Assembly (NCBI RefSeq): GCF_947491715.1
Contig: NZ_CANLKR010000006.1
Span: 62,001 to 126,000 of the forward strand
DNA length: 64,000 bases
Direction of reading: 5' to 3'
Origin: an uncultured Shewanella sp.
GTDB taxonomy: Bacteria; Pseudomonadota; Gammaproteobacteria; Enterobacterales; Shewanellaceae
The notes under the pieces were generated by a model. The model saw nothing but the letters and a program-made list of their open reading frames with translations. It had not been told where the DNA came from and ran no database searches. Positions within the stretch are counted from its first letter, which is position 1; every line of letters begins with the position of its first letter. A program made the translations under genes and the position numbers. Shown here piece by piece: positions 44,949-54,392 of the stretch.

Positions 44949-45680
44949 ATGAAAAAGGAAGTATTACGGGTTCAAGCTATCCAAAAAAGCTTTGATTCAC
45001 AAGCGACCGCGGCGCAAGTTTTAAAAGGGATCGATTTCAGTATCAGTGAAGGGGAGTATGTCGCCATTTCAGGGCCATCGGGCTGCGGTAAATCCACCTT
45101 ATTGAATATTCTAGGGTTATTAGATACGCCCGACTCAGGGGAATATCATATCGATGGATTATTGGTATCGGGGATGAATGGCGATCAGCGCGCCGAGATC
45201 CGCAGCCGCCGTATCGGCTTCGTGTTTCAGGCGTTTAATTTACTCGACGATGAGAGCGTTCTTGATAATGTCGCCCTGCCACTGAAATACCGAGGCGATA
45301 ACAAGGTCCAGAGGCAAGCGAGAGCGCAAGAATGTTTGGAATTAGTGGGTTTGGCTGATAAAGCGGGGCTCTTTCCGAATCAATTATCCGGCGGGCAGCA
45401 GCAAAGGGTGTCGATTGCCAGAGCGCTGGCGGCAGATTCTGGCATCATGTTAGTCGATGAGCCGACGGGCAACCTTGATTCTAAAAACGGTGATGCGGTG
45501 ATGGCGTTACTGGATGAGCTTAACAAACAAGGCACTACTATCATTCTAGTGACTCACGATCCTCGCTATGCACAAATGGCCCACAGGCAAATAGAATTGC
45601 TCGATGGCAGAGTGCAATCAGATGTGAAAAAAGGGGCTGAAAAGGGAATTGAAATTGAAGAGGAGAGCCTTGCATGTTAA
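44949..45680 (+). CDS. ABC transporter ATPase, MacB/LolD subfamily
   Basis: A 243-residue nucleotide-binding subunit. Walker A (GPSGCGKSTLLNILGLL), the Q-loop region (GFVFQAFNLLDDESV), the signature LSGGQQQRVSIARALA and Walker B with its catalytic Glu (GIMLVDEPTGNLDS) are intact, followed by the H-loop (LVTHDPR). It energises the next gene's permease, whose start lies inside its last codons. Confidence 0.95.
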   Translation: MKKEVLRVQAIQKSFDSQATAAQVLKGIDFSISEGEYVAISGPSGCGKSTLLNILGLLDTPDSGEYHIDGLLVSGMNGDQRAEIRSRRIGFVFQAFNLLDDESVLDNVALPLKYRGDNKVQRQARAQECLELVGLADKAGLFPNQLSGGQQQRVSIARALAADSGIMLVDEPTGNLDSKNGDAVMALLDELNKQGTTIILVTHDPRYAQMAHRQIELLDGRVQSDVKKGAEKGIEIEEESLAC

Positions 45681-48067
45681 AGGCATTATTTCGTAACCTT
45701 TTTAGGGCCAAACAGTATTACGCGACCGTGATCTTAAGCCTCACCTTGACCTTGGCTATGGTGTTTGTGGTATTTAGTATTGTCGATACCGTATTGCTTA
45801 AGCCGCTACCCTATGGAGACAGTGACAACCTTTATGTATTTGAAGGTTCAATGCTATATAACGGTAAGCTTGAACCTGGCACCAACAGCAAGAATTTATT
45901 AGATGTTAAAGAAAGCAGCCAAGGTATTGCTGATATTGCCATGTATTTTTCATGGTCGGATTATAAATTACTCGAACTCCCTTCACGCCCCGATGTGCCA
46001 GTATTCTTTGCCAGTAGTAATTTGTTTGAAGTACTCAAGGTTGAGCCTATCTTAGGGCGCTTCTTTGATGAACGTGAACAGCTGGGCAATAAGCAGCCTT
46101 CTGCCATTTTAAGTTTCGGGGCTTGGCAGCAGCACTTTGGCGGTGATGAGAATATTATCGGCAAATCAATTCAGCTCAATGATCGCCGCTTTACTGTGAT
46201 TGGTGTGACGTCTGATCACTGGACCTTACCGGATGACGATGAAGTATCAAAAGGCATTTGGTTACCATTAGATATGGATGAACAATTCAACCCTATTGAG
46301 TTTGGCGGTATTACTTCTAATGTACAAGGCGTGATGCGAATTGTTGATGGGCAAGAGTTTGAGGCGGTGGAAAAGGTCTTAATTGATAAAATGCAGGCCG
46401 CGGCGGCAATTAATATGCCGGAGATAGCTAAGCATTACGGCTTAGGCGCTAAAATACAACCTTTTATCCAAGTGCTGCAGGGTGACAGTGTGCGCTTGGT
46501 GTGGATGTTAATCGCGGGCGCGTCTTTATTGACCTTAATGGCCTTGATTAATTTGGGTAATGTGCAAGTGGCTCGCGGTATGAGTCGAGTGAAATCATTG
46601 GCCGTCAGTTATGCCTTTGGCGCTAAGCGAAAGCAGTTATTTAAAGAAAGCGTGAAGCATAATGTTATTCTGCTCAGTGTGCCGATGTTATTCGCTTTAC
46701 TCTTTACCGGCTTGAGTTTTGAATTGATACAAAGTGTGGGCAGTAATGTATTACCTAGACTCGGCAGTTTAAGAATTAGTTTTAATATCGTGTTATTCGC
46801 GGTCTTGATGTGTACAGGCATAGCCTTACTGTTTAGTTGGATTGAGTTGAGTCTGGTGAATGAAGCCAGTCTATTATCCAGTTTGCAAAGCAGTGGCAAA
46901 GGCACGGGTAAGCAACTGAGTCGGGGCGTAAGTCACAGTCTCATAGGCTTGCAATTATTATTCTCGGTATTAACCCTAGTGGCGACGAGTCAAGTGCTAA
47001 TGGGGACTTTAACCGAAACACTCAGGCCGACACACATCAATATGCAGAATTTATGGTCATTGAAAGTGAACTATGCCTTCATCGATGATAAAGAGGAACG
47101 TAAAAACCTGCAGCGGGCCATTAGTCAACACTTTATGGCTCAAGCAAATGTTAAAGTCGTGAGCCGTTCCCATGATACTCGTGTGCCTTTTATTATGAAT
47201 AAGAGCCCGATAATTAATGAACAGGAAATAAAAATTGGTAACGTACGACCAAATTCTATTGATGATAAACAATTAGCGTTATTTGATATGCGGATTCAGG
47301 GGCGTGCTTTTACGCAAGACGATATGCTCTCCGAGTTCCCCCCTGTGATCATTAGTCAACGATTGGCGGATCAATTCAGTGATAACCCAATAGGGCAAAA
47401 AATAAAGTTATATTCGACAGAGAATTTTATGACTATTGTGGGGATCGTGAGTAATACGGATTATCCTGGACGGTCGAGATATGAGGGAGCTGAAGTCTTT
47501 ATTCCAAGAGTGTTCAAGGGACGTCGAACCGATGTATTGCTTATACAAGTGAGCGATGAGCATGCAGGTTTCACTTTGAGTGATGTGTACAGCCAGCTGA
47601 CACAAATAGACCCTAGACTCGATATCGTGCGTTTATCCAGTATCGAAGAGGACTTTAGCGAGATCAGTCGCGATCAACGCTTCGGTGCCATATTAGCGGG
47701 TGGACTGTCGTTTATCTCCTTACTCATGGTGATCGCGGGTATTGCTGGCATGGTCAGTTATATGGTCAATATGCGCCGTTATGATTTAGGTGTGCGCTTA
47801 GCCATGGGCGCGAATAATAAGCGATTGCTTCGCAGTCAATTATGGCTACTAGCCCAACCTTTGGCTATTAGCTTGTTATTTGCCTTCTCGCTTGCTTATT
47901 TTGCCTTGGGCTATAGCCGTACTATTCCAGATTGGCACTTTTCTATTTACTGGACTGAGATGTTATTGGGATTAGTGCTATTAAGTCTTTTTGTTGCACT
48001 CGCCTGCTTTTTACCCATCGCCAAAGTACTGCGCACCGATCCGATTAAGGCGCTCAGAAATGAATAA
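45674..48067 (+). CDS. ABC exporter permease with two FtsX/MacB-PCD modules
   Basis: A 797-residue membrane protein that overlaps the ATPase gene by seven bases. It has an N-terminal membrane helix (ATVILSLTLTLAMVFVVFSIV), a periplasmic MacB-PCD-like region and a membrane bundle (about 270-400: SVRLVWMLIAGASLLTLMALINL). A second similar module ends in three helices (GAILAGGLSFISLLMVIAGIAGMV onward) and the final RTDPIKALRNE, a MacB-family tail. The doubled arrangement without a fused ATPase resembles the ADOP-type permeases. The substrate is unknown. Confidence 0.88.
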   Translation: MLKALFRNLFRAKQYYATVILSLTLTLAMVFVVFSIVDTVLLKPLPYGDSDNLYVFEGSMLYNGKLEPGTNSKNLLDVKESSQGIADIAMYFSWSDYKLLELPSRPDVPVFFASSNLFEVLKVEPILGRFFDEREQLGNKQPSAILSFGAWQQHFGGDENIIGKSIQLNDRRFTVIGVTSDHWTLPDDDEVSKGIWLPLDMDEQFNPIEFGGITSNVQGVMRIVDGQEFEAVEKVLIDKMQAAAAINMPEIAKHYGLGAKIQPFIQVLQGDSVRLVWMLIAGASLLTLMALINLGNVQVARGMSRVKSLAVSYAFGAKRKQLFKESVKHNVILLSVPMLFALLFTGLSFELIQSVGSNVLPRLGSLRISFNIVLFAVLMCTGIALLFSWIELSLVNEASLLSSLQSSGKGTGKQLSRGVSHSLIGLQLLFSVLTLVATSQVLMGTLTETLRPTHINMQNLWSLKVNYAFIDDKEERKNLQRAISQHFMAQANVKVVSRSHDTRVPFIMNKSPIINEQEIKIGNVRPNSIDDKQLALFDMRIQGRAFTQDDMLSEFPPVIISQRLADQFSDNPIGQKIKLYSTENFMTIVGIVSNTDYPGRSRYEGAEVFIPRVFKGRRTDVLLIQVSDEHAGFTLSDVYSQLTQIDPRLDIVRLSSIEEDFSEISRDQRFGAILAGGLSFISLLMVIAGIAGMVSYMVNMRRYDLGVRLAMGANNKRLLRSQLWLLAQPLAISLLFAFSLAYFALGYSRTIPDWHFSIYWTEMLLGLVLLSLFVALACFLPIAKVLRTDPIKALRNE

Positions 48068-48116
48068 GAAGTATAACGAATAAAGAGTGAAATGAATAAG
48101 AAGTGTAACGAATAAA
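48058..48116 (+). repeat. Tandem duplication at the 3' end of the permease gene
   Basis: A 27-base unit beginning AAATGAATAAGAAGT (48058-48084) is repeated with one change (A/G) at 48090-48116, a 32-base period. The first copy contains the permease stop codon. It is probably a recent slippage duplication. Confidence 0.8.
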
Positions 48117-48135
48117 ATATTTATAGGGTTATGAG

Positions 48136-48822
48136 ATGCTGACATTATATTGGAATTACGACTCCCCTTATTCAAGGTGTATTAAATGGTTGTTGCTCAA
48201 TCAAAAGGTTGAGCATGCTGATAAGATCTTAAGCTGGGAACAAATGACACTAGATGCACTTTTACATCAGGCTAACCCCAAAAGGCAAGTGCCAACCTTA
48301 GCTGAGTATGATTCTGGTGTATTGGTCGCAAGTCAGACTGACTCTTTATTGATAGGGTTAGCGCATGTTGGGCCGAATTGGTATCAATCACTCGATGCAA
48401 AGTTATACCGCTTGGCAGATAGTGAGGTGGAAGCCTGTATTATTTTTCTGTTTCGCGCCAATTTATTAAAAGAAAAATTGGGTCAATCAGATAATAGTGA
48501 ACTCATGCTTAAGGCGGGTGTCGATACCTATAAAGCCAGTATTGATTTACTCATTGACCATCTTTTGGTGGAAGTTAATCAAGAAGTTTATGACGAGGTG
48601 AATATCGGTGCGGTATTGCTTTTCTCTACTTTGCAGGCTGCTCGTTCTATGATGCCAGTAGGCGATATACATTATCGACAGAAAGAGCTAGCAGCGTTTA
48701 TCCACACTATTGAAAAGAATATTGATTATCAACGGATGCTGGGCGAAGTGGCGATGAACTTGAGTAAACATGACTCAAATGAGCAGAATCGAGTCTCATT
48801 TATGTGGGCTGGTGGGATTTGA
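48136..48822 (+). CDS. Glutathione S-transferase-like protein
   Basis: A 228-residue cytoplasmic protein with a thioredoxin-like N-terminal domain: LYWNYDSPYSRCIKWLL places Ser/Tyr/Cys at the usual active-site turn, and RQVPTLAEYDSGVLVASQTDSLLIG includes the cis-Pro. An all-helical C-terminal domain follows (from about 85). The match to the GST fold is good but no subclass is evident. It may detoxify or modify the compound handled by the adjacent exporter; that link is inference from position. Confidence 0.75.
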   Translation: MLTLYWNYDSPYSRCIKWLLLNQKVEHADKILSWEQMTLDALLHQANPKRQVPTLAEYDSGVLVASQTDSLLIGLAHVGPNWYQSLDAKLYRLADSEVEACIIFLFRANLLKEKLGQSDNSELMLKAGVDTYKASIDLLIDHLLVEVNQEVYDEVNIGAVLLFSTLQAARSMMPVGDIHYRQKELAAFIHTIEKNIDYQRMLGEVAMNLSKHDSNEQNRVSFMWAGGI

Positions 48823-48916
48823 ATGAGGTTTTTATCAGCCTTGTAACTTAGTCATACAATACTAGTCATACAATACTAGTCATATATAACGACATATATA
48901 AATAAAGGAATATATA

Positions 48917-49552
48917 ATGCAACGCGTTTTAAATTTTTCAAAAAAAATGGTGACTCTTATGAGCATCTGTTTATTACCCTTTACTGTTATGGCGGCGGAT
49001 CAAACCGAATTTAATGGCGATATTAATGTAAGCTCTGGAGAAAAGGTTGATAACCTTAAGACGTTTAATGGGCGAGTGACGCTATCCAATCGCGCTAAAG
49101 CCAAGAATATTGCCAGTTTTAACGGTGGGGTTACGCTTGGGGCCAGTGCCGCTGCGAACAAAATTGAAGTGAAAAATGGCCAAGTGCGCTTAGGCAGAGC
49201 TGCAAAAGTAGCTGAAAATATTGATATCACTAATGGTGATGTGAAGTTGAAATCACAATCAAGAGTGGGCGGTAATATAGACGTTGTTAATGGTAAAATC
49301 ACCTTAGAGCAAGCGCGGGTTGAAGGTAAGTTGGTGCTTATTAATGGTGATATTATTCTACAGCAAGGTGCTTTAGTGGGAGGCGATATCATTATGGGGA
49401 ATGAGAAACAGGATCAGAGCAATAATACTGTTATCCCTCTATTACGTATCTCGGCCGACTCAAGCGTGGCAGGTAAAATTATTCTCAAGCAGAAGGTGAA
49501 GTTAGACATTGCTAAGGGTGCTCAAGTCGGTGAAATTGTCAATTTGTATTGA
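48917..49552 (+). CDS. Exported bactofilin-like / beta-helix repeat protein
   Basis: A 211-residue protein with a signal peptide (MVTLMSICLLPFTVMAA). The rest is a regular run of about 20-residue units such as FNGDINVSSGEKVDNLKT, FNGRVTLSNRAKAKNIAS, FNGGVTLGASAAANKIEV and NGDVKLKSQSRVGGNIDV. Each has N-G near the start and hydrophobic residues every second position, as in polymer-forming bactofilin or right-handed beta-helix proteins. Unlike classic bactofilins it is exported. Function unknown; perhaps a surface or periplasmic scaffold. Confidence 0.65.
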   Translation: MQRVLNFSKKMVTLMSICLLPFTVMAADQTEFNGDINVSSGEKVDNLKTFNGRVTLSNRAKAKNIASFNGGVTLGASAAANKIEVKNGQVRLGRAAKVAENIDITNGDVKLKSQSRVGGNIDVVNGKITLEQARVEGKLVLINGDIILQQGALVGGDIIMGNEKQDQSNNTVIPLLRISADSSVAGKIILKQKVKLDIAKGAQVGEIVNLY

Positions 49553-49575
49553 GCCTGTTTTCCCATTAGCTATCA

Positions 49576-49601
49576 GATAAAACGCCAATAGGCGTTTTAT
49601 C
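49576..49601 (+). terminator. Intrinsic terminator upstream of glmU
   Basis: GATAAAACGCC (49576-49586) pairs with GGCGTTTTATC (49591-49601) around AATA, followed by TTTTT. It ends the bactofilin-like transcript. Confidence 0.85.
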
Positions 49602-49792
49602 TTTTTGGGATGGTGAGAGTATTCATTTAAACGTCATCAGTTGTTGTTATAAAAAGAGCGGTTAACAAGAGTGTGGTTGAAAACGTGAGAGGTTAAAATA
49701 GGATAATTTTTCAATCTTTCCATGGTTAGGTTACCATAAGCACTGATTACAAATTTGAATGCTTATTCGCTTAAAATAAAAGGATCCCTTTC

Positions 49793-51151
49793 ATGTCATT
49801 AAATGTTGTCATTCTTGCCGCAGGCAAGGGCACTCGTATGCGCTCTGATTTACCTAAGGTATTACATCCTATTGCCCATAAGAGTATGGTTCAGCATGTT
49901 ATTGATACGGCAAAGTCTCTAGGCAGTGAGGCTATTCAATTAGTGTATGGCTATGGGGCAGATAAATTAAAAGTGGCGCTAGGTGAGCAGCCCCTGAATT
50001 GGGTATTACAAGCAGAGCAATTAGGTACAGGTCATGCGGTCGCACAAGCCAATGATAATATCGGTGATGATGATACCGTGCTTATTTTGTATGGTGATGT
50101 GCCTTTAATCCAAACTTCTACCTTGAATGCACTCTTAGCGGCAAAAGCAGACAATGGGCTCGCTATTCTAACGGTGAATTTAACGGATCCTACAGGTTAT
50201 GGCCGTATCGTGCGTGAAGGCGGTAAAGTCGTCGGCATTATTGAGCAAAAAGATGCCAATGCCGAGCAGTTACTTATTCAAGAAGTGAATACTGGCATTA
50301 TGGCGGTACCGGGTAAGCAGTTAAAATCTTGGTTGGGTCAGTTATCCAGTGATAATGCCCAAGGTGAGTATTATTTAACGGATATTATTGCCATGGCGAG
50401 TCGTGATGGTGTGGATATTGCTACCGCGCAACCACAATCTGCTGTCGAGGTTGAAGGGGCGAATAATCGTGTGCAATTAGCACAACTCGAGCGAGCTTAT
50501 CAAATGAGAGAAGCTGAAAAGCTGATGCTTGCTGGCGCTAACTTAAGAGATCCTAGCCGTATTGATATTCGTGGCGATGTCTCCGTTGGCATGGATGTGA
50601 TGATCGATGTCAATGTGGTTTTTGAGGGACAAGTGACTATTGGTAATAATGTCACTATTGGTGCGGGCGCTATTCTAATCGATTGTGATATTAGCGATAA
50701 CGCAGTGATTAAGCCTTATTCTATCGTTGAAAAAGCGAAAGTTGGCATAAAAGCCAGTGCGGGGCCTTTCGCGCGTTTGCGCCCTGGCGCGGAACTTAAA
50801 ACCGATGCTCATATCGGTAATTTTGTGGAAATGAAAAAAGCCGTATTAGGTGAAGGGTCAAAAGCGGGACATTTAGCGTATATTGGTGATGCCAAGATCG
50901 GCGCTGGCGTCAACATAGGTGCAGGCACGATTACCTGTAACTATGATGGCGCGAATAAGCACTTAACGGTCATTGAAGATGGGGTGTTTGTTGGCAGTGA
51001 TACCCAATTAGTGGCGCCTGTGACGATTGGCAAAAATGCCACTTTAGGGGCGGGTTCAACGATCACTAAAGATGTGAGTGAAAATGAGTTGGTGATCACT
51101 CGCGTTAAACAACGTCATTTAAGTGATTGGGAACGTCCTGTTAAAAAGTGA
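49793..51151 (+). CDS. glmU: Bifunctional N-acetylglucosamine-1-P uridyltransferase / glucosamine-1-P acetyltransferase
   Basis: GlmU makes UDP-GlcNAc, the precursor for peptidoglycan and LPS, in two steps. The 452-residue protein has the pyrophosphorylase domain ([21 protein letters not shown], then [18 protein letters not shown]) and a C-terminal left-handed beta-helix of hexapeptide repeats (from about 255: [13 protein letters not shown]...). The acetyl-CoA site region ([20 protein letters not shown]) is intact. RBS AAAGGATCC precedes ATG. It lies upstream of deoR-type and glmS genes as in E. coli-like orders. Confidence 0.99.
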   Translation: MSLNVVILAAGKGTRMRSDLPKVLHPIAHKSMVQHVIDTAKSLGSEAIQLVYGYGADKLKVALGEQPLNWVLQAEQLGTGHAVAQANDNIGDDDTVLILYGDVPLIQTSTLNALLAAKADNGLAILTVNLTDPTGYGRIVREGGKVVGIIEQKDANAEQLLIQEVNTGIMAVPGKQLKSWLGQLSSDNAQGEYYLTDIIAMASRDGVDIATAQPQSAVEVEGANNRVQLAQLERAYQMREAEKLMLAGANLRDPSRIDIRGDVSVGMDVMIDVNVVFEGQVTIGNNVTIGAGAILIDCDISDNAVIKPYSIVEKAKVGIKASAGPFARLRPGAELKTDAHIGNFVEMKKAVLGEGSKAGHLAYIGDAKIGAGVNIGAGTITCNYDGANKHLTVIEDGVFVGSDTQLVAPVTIGKNATLGAGSTITKDVSENELVITRVKQRHLSDWERPVKK

Positions 51152-51187
51152 CAACTTATCTCAGGACGGGACAGTATTAATATGTTT

Positions 51188-51213
51188 AAAAGCAGCTGAA
51201 TTCAGCTGCTTTT
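51188..51213 (+). terminator. Intrinsic terminator after glmU
   Basis: AAAAGCAGCTGAA and TTCAGCTGCTTTT are adjacent exact complements (51188-51200 and 51201-51213), with further Ts to 51216. glmU is thereby separated from the DeoR gene. Confidence 0.85.
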
Positions 51214-51275
51214 TTTATGTTTTTTCATGGGGTGATATTTACTTTGAGTAAAAAATGAACCGTTATGCTGGCATT

Positions 51276-51318
51276 TAAGTTTCGTTTGATGATAAAATAT
51301 CTTTCGAATCGAAACTTA
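51276..51318. promoter_or_regulatory. Putative DeoR-family operator upstream of its regulator gene
   Basis: TAAGTTTCG (51276-51284) and CGAAACTTA (51310-51318) are perfect inverses, and a central TTTCGAATCGAAA (51302-51314) shares the same TTTCG core. DeoR-type repressors typically bind repeated TTTCG-like half-sites, so autoregulation of the gene at 51358 is likely. No such motif was seen upstream of glmS. Confidence 0.6.
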
Positions 51319-51357
51319 ATTGAAACTTTTAGTGATAAAGGTTAATGGATTTGTACG

Positions 51358-52131
51358 ATGAATAAGCGTAATACTCAACAGCGACGACACAGCATTATTA
51401 GCTTACTGAATGAGCAAGGTGAGGTGAGTGTTGAGGCATTATCCGCTTGTTTTGATACCTCTGAGGTGACTATTCGCAAAGATTTAGCCACGTTAGAAAA
51501 AAGCGGTCTATTACTGAGGCGTTATGGCGGCGCGGTGGCGGTACCCAATGAAGTATCTTCGCCTTTTACGGCAAAACTGTCTGCCAATAAATTATCGATA
51601 GCGAAAACCAGTGCCAAGCTCATTCAAGATCATAACCGCATTTTGATTGACAGTGGCAGTACCACTGCAGGGTTGATTTCGTTATTGAATGATAAGCGTG
51701 GTTTGCTGGTGATGACAAATTCGTTGCAGCTCGCGAATGCGATTCGAGAATTAGAAAATGAGCCCACGTTATTAATGACCGGTGGCACTTGGGATCCTCA
51801 TTCAGAGTCTTTTCAAGGGCAAGTGGCCGAGCAGGTATTGCGCTCTTATAACTTTGACCAACTTTTTATTGGTGCCGATGGCATTAGCCTTGAGCGAGGA
51901 ACGACCACCTTTAATGAATTAACGGGGTTGAGCCAAGTCATGGCGGAAGTTTCTCGTGAAGTGATTGTGATGTTGGAGTCTGAAAAATTGGGCCGTAGGA
52001 TCCCAAATACAGAATTATCTTGGGACAGTATCGATGTTCTAGTGACTGATGATCGCATTGCCCCTGAGGTTGTCGAGACGATAACTCAGCAGGGAGTTAA
52101 AGTGCTTTTAGCACCTTATCTTTCAGAATAA
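51358..52131 (+). CDS. DeoR/GlpR-family transcriptional regulator
   Basis: A 257-residue repressor of sugar-phosphate metabolism. The N-terminal HTH reads QRRHSIISLLNEQGEVSVEALSACF then SEVTIRKDLATLEKSGLLLRRYGGAV. The C-terminal sugar-phosphate sensor has ILIDSGSTTAGLISLL, NSLQLANAI and LMTGGTWD. In Vibrio and Shewanella a DeoR gene just before glmS is commonly found, so amino-sugar control of glmS is the probable role. The ligand is not deduced. Confidence 0.9.
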   Translation: MNKRNTQQRRHSIISLLNEQGEVSVEALSACFDTSEVTIRKDLATLEKSGLLLRRYGGAVAVPNEVSSPFTAKLSANKLSIAKTSAKLIQDHNRILIDSGSTTAGLISLLNDKRGLLVMTNSLQLANAIRELENEPTLLMTGGTWDPHSESFQGQVAEQVLRSYNFDQLFIGADGISLERGTTTFNELTGLSQVMAEVSREVIVMLESEKLGRRIPNTELSWDSIDVLVTDDRIAPEVVETITQQGVKVLLAPYLSE

Positions 52132-52217
52132 ATTAATAAAATACTCCTTGGGATTAAGGCTGGTTTGCCTTGACCCTTGTTCAATTTAATAAAGCTTAAA
52201 AAAGCTAGGAAAAAATT

Positions 52218-54047
52218 ATGTGTGGAATTGTTGGCGCGGTAGCGCAAAGGGATGTGGCTGAAATTTTAGTAGAAGGATTAAAACGCCTAGAATATCGTGG
52301 TTATGATTCTGCGGGTGTGGCAGTGCTATATGAAGGAGAGTTGAAGCGCACTCGTCGCGTGGGGAAAGTGCAAGAGCTCACCGCGGCATTAGATAATGAG
52401 CCTCTAGCGGGTGGGACAGGTATTGCCCATACTCGCTGGGCAACCCATGGAGAGCCGAGTGAGCGTAATGCGCATCCTCATAAAAGCGAAGGCAATATTG
52501 CCGTCGTACATAATGGCATTATCGAAAACCACAATAAGCTGCGCGATATGCTTAAAAGTGAAGGTTATGAATTTACTTCAGATACTGACACTGAAGTGAT
52601 TTGTCATTTAGTGAATCATGAACTGAAAACCCATGAGACCTTGCTACAAGCCGTTCAAGCCAGTGTTAAGCAATTAGAGGGTGCCTATGGCACTGTGGTC
52701 ATCGATAGACGCGATGCCAGTCGTATGGTCGTTGCTCGTTCGGGCAGTCCATTGGTGATAGGTTTCGGTCTCGGTGAGAACTTTGTCGCCTCCGATCAAC
52801 TTGCACTATTACCGGTAACGCGTTCATTCGCTTTTTTAGAAGAAGGTGATGTGGCAGAAGTGACTCGCCGCGAAGTGATGATTTTCGATGTTAACGGTAA
52901 ACCTGTTGAGCGTGAAATCAAAGAGTCTGAAGTGACCCATGATGCGGGTGATAAAGGTGAATATCGCCATTATATGCTTAAAGAAATTTATGAGCAGCCA
53001 CGAGCGATTGCACATACTTTAGAAGGCCGTATTGCCGCAGGTCAAGTATTGGATAGTGCCTTTGGTGAAAATGCGGCTGATTTTCTAAAAGACATTAAGC
53101 ACGTACAAATTATTGCGTGTGGCACCAGCTATCATGCAGGCATGGCGGCGCGTTACTGGTTAGAAGATTGGGCTGGGGTTTCTTGTAATGTCGAAATTGC
53201 CTCCGAGTTTAGATATCGCAAGTCGCACTTGTTCCCTAATAGCTTGTTGATCACCATCTCTCAATCCGGTGAAACCGCCGATACCTTAGCGGCGCTGCGT
53301 CTCGCAAAAGAGATGGGTTATAAAGCCAGTTTGACCATTTGTAATGCGCCAGGGTCGTCATTAGTACGCGAATCCGACATGGCTTATATGATGAAAGCGG
53401 GCGCTGAAATTGGCGTTGCATCAACGAAAGCCTTTACGGTGCAATTAGCAGGCTTATTAATGCTTACCGCAGCCATTGGTCGCCATAATGGCATGAGCGA
53501 GACAATGCAAACTCAGATCACCCAAAGTTTGCTCTCTATGCCTGCAAAAGTGGAGCAAGCGCTAGGGCTTGATGATGCCATTGCGGCGCTTGCTGAAGAT
53601 TTTGCCGATAAACATCATGCGTTATTTTTAGGCCGTGGCGATCAATATCCTATCGCGATGGAAGGGGCGTTAAAGCTGAAAGAAATTTCGTATATTCACG
53701 CCGAGGCGTATGCGTCTGGTGAGCTTAAACATGGTCCGTTAGCATTGATTGATGCGGATATGCCTGTGATTGTTGTAGCGCCAAATAATGAACTATTAGA
53801 AAAGCTTAAATCGAATGTGGAAGAAGTGCGTGCTCGTGGTGGCTTAATGTATGTGTTCGCCGATGTCGACGCTGAATTTGAGTCCGATGACACCATGAAA
53901 GTCATTCCTGTGCCGCATTGTGATGAATTTATGGCACCGCTGATTTACACCATTCCTTTGCAGTTATTGTCGTATCATGTGGCACTTATTAAAGGGACTG
54001 ATGTGGATCAGCCAAGAAACTTGGCCAAGTCGGTGACAGTGGAGTAG
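52218..54047 (+). CDS. glmS: Glutamine-fructose-6-phosphate aminotransferase
   Basis: GlmS makes glucosamine-6-phosphate from fructose-6-phosphate and glutamine, the first step to UDP-GlcNAc. The 609-residue protein has the N-terminal glutaminase ([11 protein letters not shown] with catalytic Cys after Met; [10 protein letters not shown]) and two SIS isomerase domains ([28 protein letters not shown]). The conserved end is [11 protein letters not shown]. Its last codons are the target of Tn7-type TnsD, so the gene end is a natural insertion hotspot. No glmS ribozyme-like leader was seen. Confidence 0.99.
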   Translation: MCGIVGAVAQRDVAEILVEGLKRLEYRGYDSAGVAVLYEGELKRTRRVGKVQELTAALDNEPLAGGTGIAHTRWATHGEPSERNAHPHKSEGNIAVVHNGIIENHNKLRDMLKSEGYEFTSDTDTEVICHLVNHELKTHETLLQAVQASVKQLEGAYGTVVIDRRDASRMVVARSGSPLVIGFGLGENFVASDQLALLPVTRSFAFLEEGDVAEVTRREVMIFDVNGKPVEREIKESEVTHDAGDKGEYRHYMLKEIYEQPRAIAHTLEGRIAAGQVLDSAFGENAADFLKDIKHVQIIACGTSYHAGMAARYWLEDWAGVSCNVEIASEFRYRKSHLFPNSLLITISQSGETADTLAALRLAKEMGYKASLTICNAPGSSLVRESDMAYMMKAGAEIGVASTKAFTVQLAGLLMLTAAIGRHNGMSETMQTQITQSLLSMPAKVEQALGLDDAIAALAEDFADKHHALFLGRGDQYPIAMEGALKLKEISYIHAEAYASGELKHGPLALIDADMPVIVVAPNNELLEKLKSNVEEVRARGGLMYVFADVDAEFESDDTMKVIPVPHCDEFMAPLIYTIPLQLLSYHVALIKGTDVDQPRNLAKSVTVE

Positions 54048-54080
54048 GGAGTTCATTTAAATGAGTTAAATGAACCTTTA
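54000..54080 (+). other. attTn7 region at the glmS 3' end
   Basis: The final glmS codons (encoding [11 protein letters not shown]) match the conserved TnsD-binding region; Tn7 inserts about 25 bases after the stop. No Tn7 end sequence was recognised next to it here, so the site looks empty at its immediate junction. Confidence 0.55.
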
Positions 54081-54094
54081 TAAGTTTTACATTC

Positions 54095-54124
54095 AAAAGG
54101 GAACTGGAAACGGTTCCCTTTTTT
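54095..54124 (+). terminator. Intrinsic terminator after glmS
   Basis: AAAAGGGAAC (54095-54104) pairs with GTTCCCTTTT (54113-54122), plus two Ts. Confidence 0.85.
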
Positions 54125-54392
54125 AGTTTGTGTAGTTTTAATCTGACTTTATCAAAATATGATTGTGCTGAATTCTCTGCTGAGCGGTTAATGGATGACG
54201 TGTTTTTCTGTTTTATTTTCAGTTGATATATGTAAAGTCTATGATTTTGATAAGATAAATTAACCATTAGCTTAGCTGTTATTTTAATGAGTTGAATGCT
54301 TCACATATAATATTCTAAAAATAGACTATGAAGTTACTTAACTTTGTGTATTATGTTTTTTTTTGGGCTTTTATTGGTTTTAGGTTGTAATT
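54125..54392. other. AT-rich gap after glmS
   Basis: About 270 bases of AT-rich DNA between the glmS terminator and the next lipoprotein gene. No gene, strong promoter or repeat was recognised. This is where accessory genes begin. Confidence 0.5.

Noticed and set aside
49000..49392. 130-residue antisense open frame
   Set aside because: It is the reverse of the regular repeats of the bactofilin-like gene, which create long open antisense frames.
52132..52217. Possible glmS ribozyme or riboswitch before glmS
   Set aside because: The 86-base leader shows no ribozyme-like core, and this ribozyme class is known from Gram-positives.
54048..54392. Integrated Tn7 or its end repeats after glmS
   Set aside because: No terminal TGTGGGCGGACAA-like sequence and no tns genes are visible; only the target site is supported.
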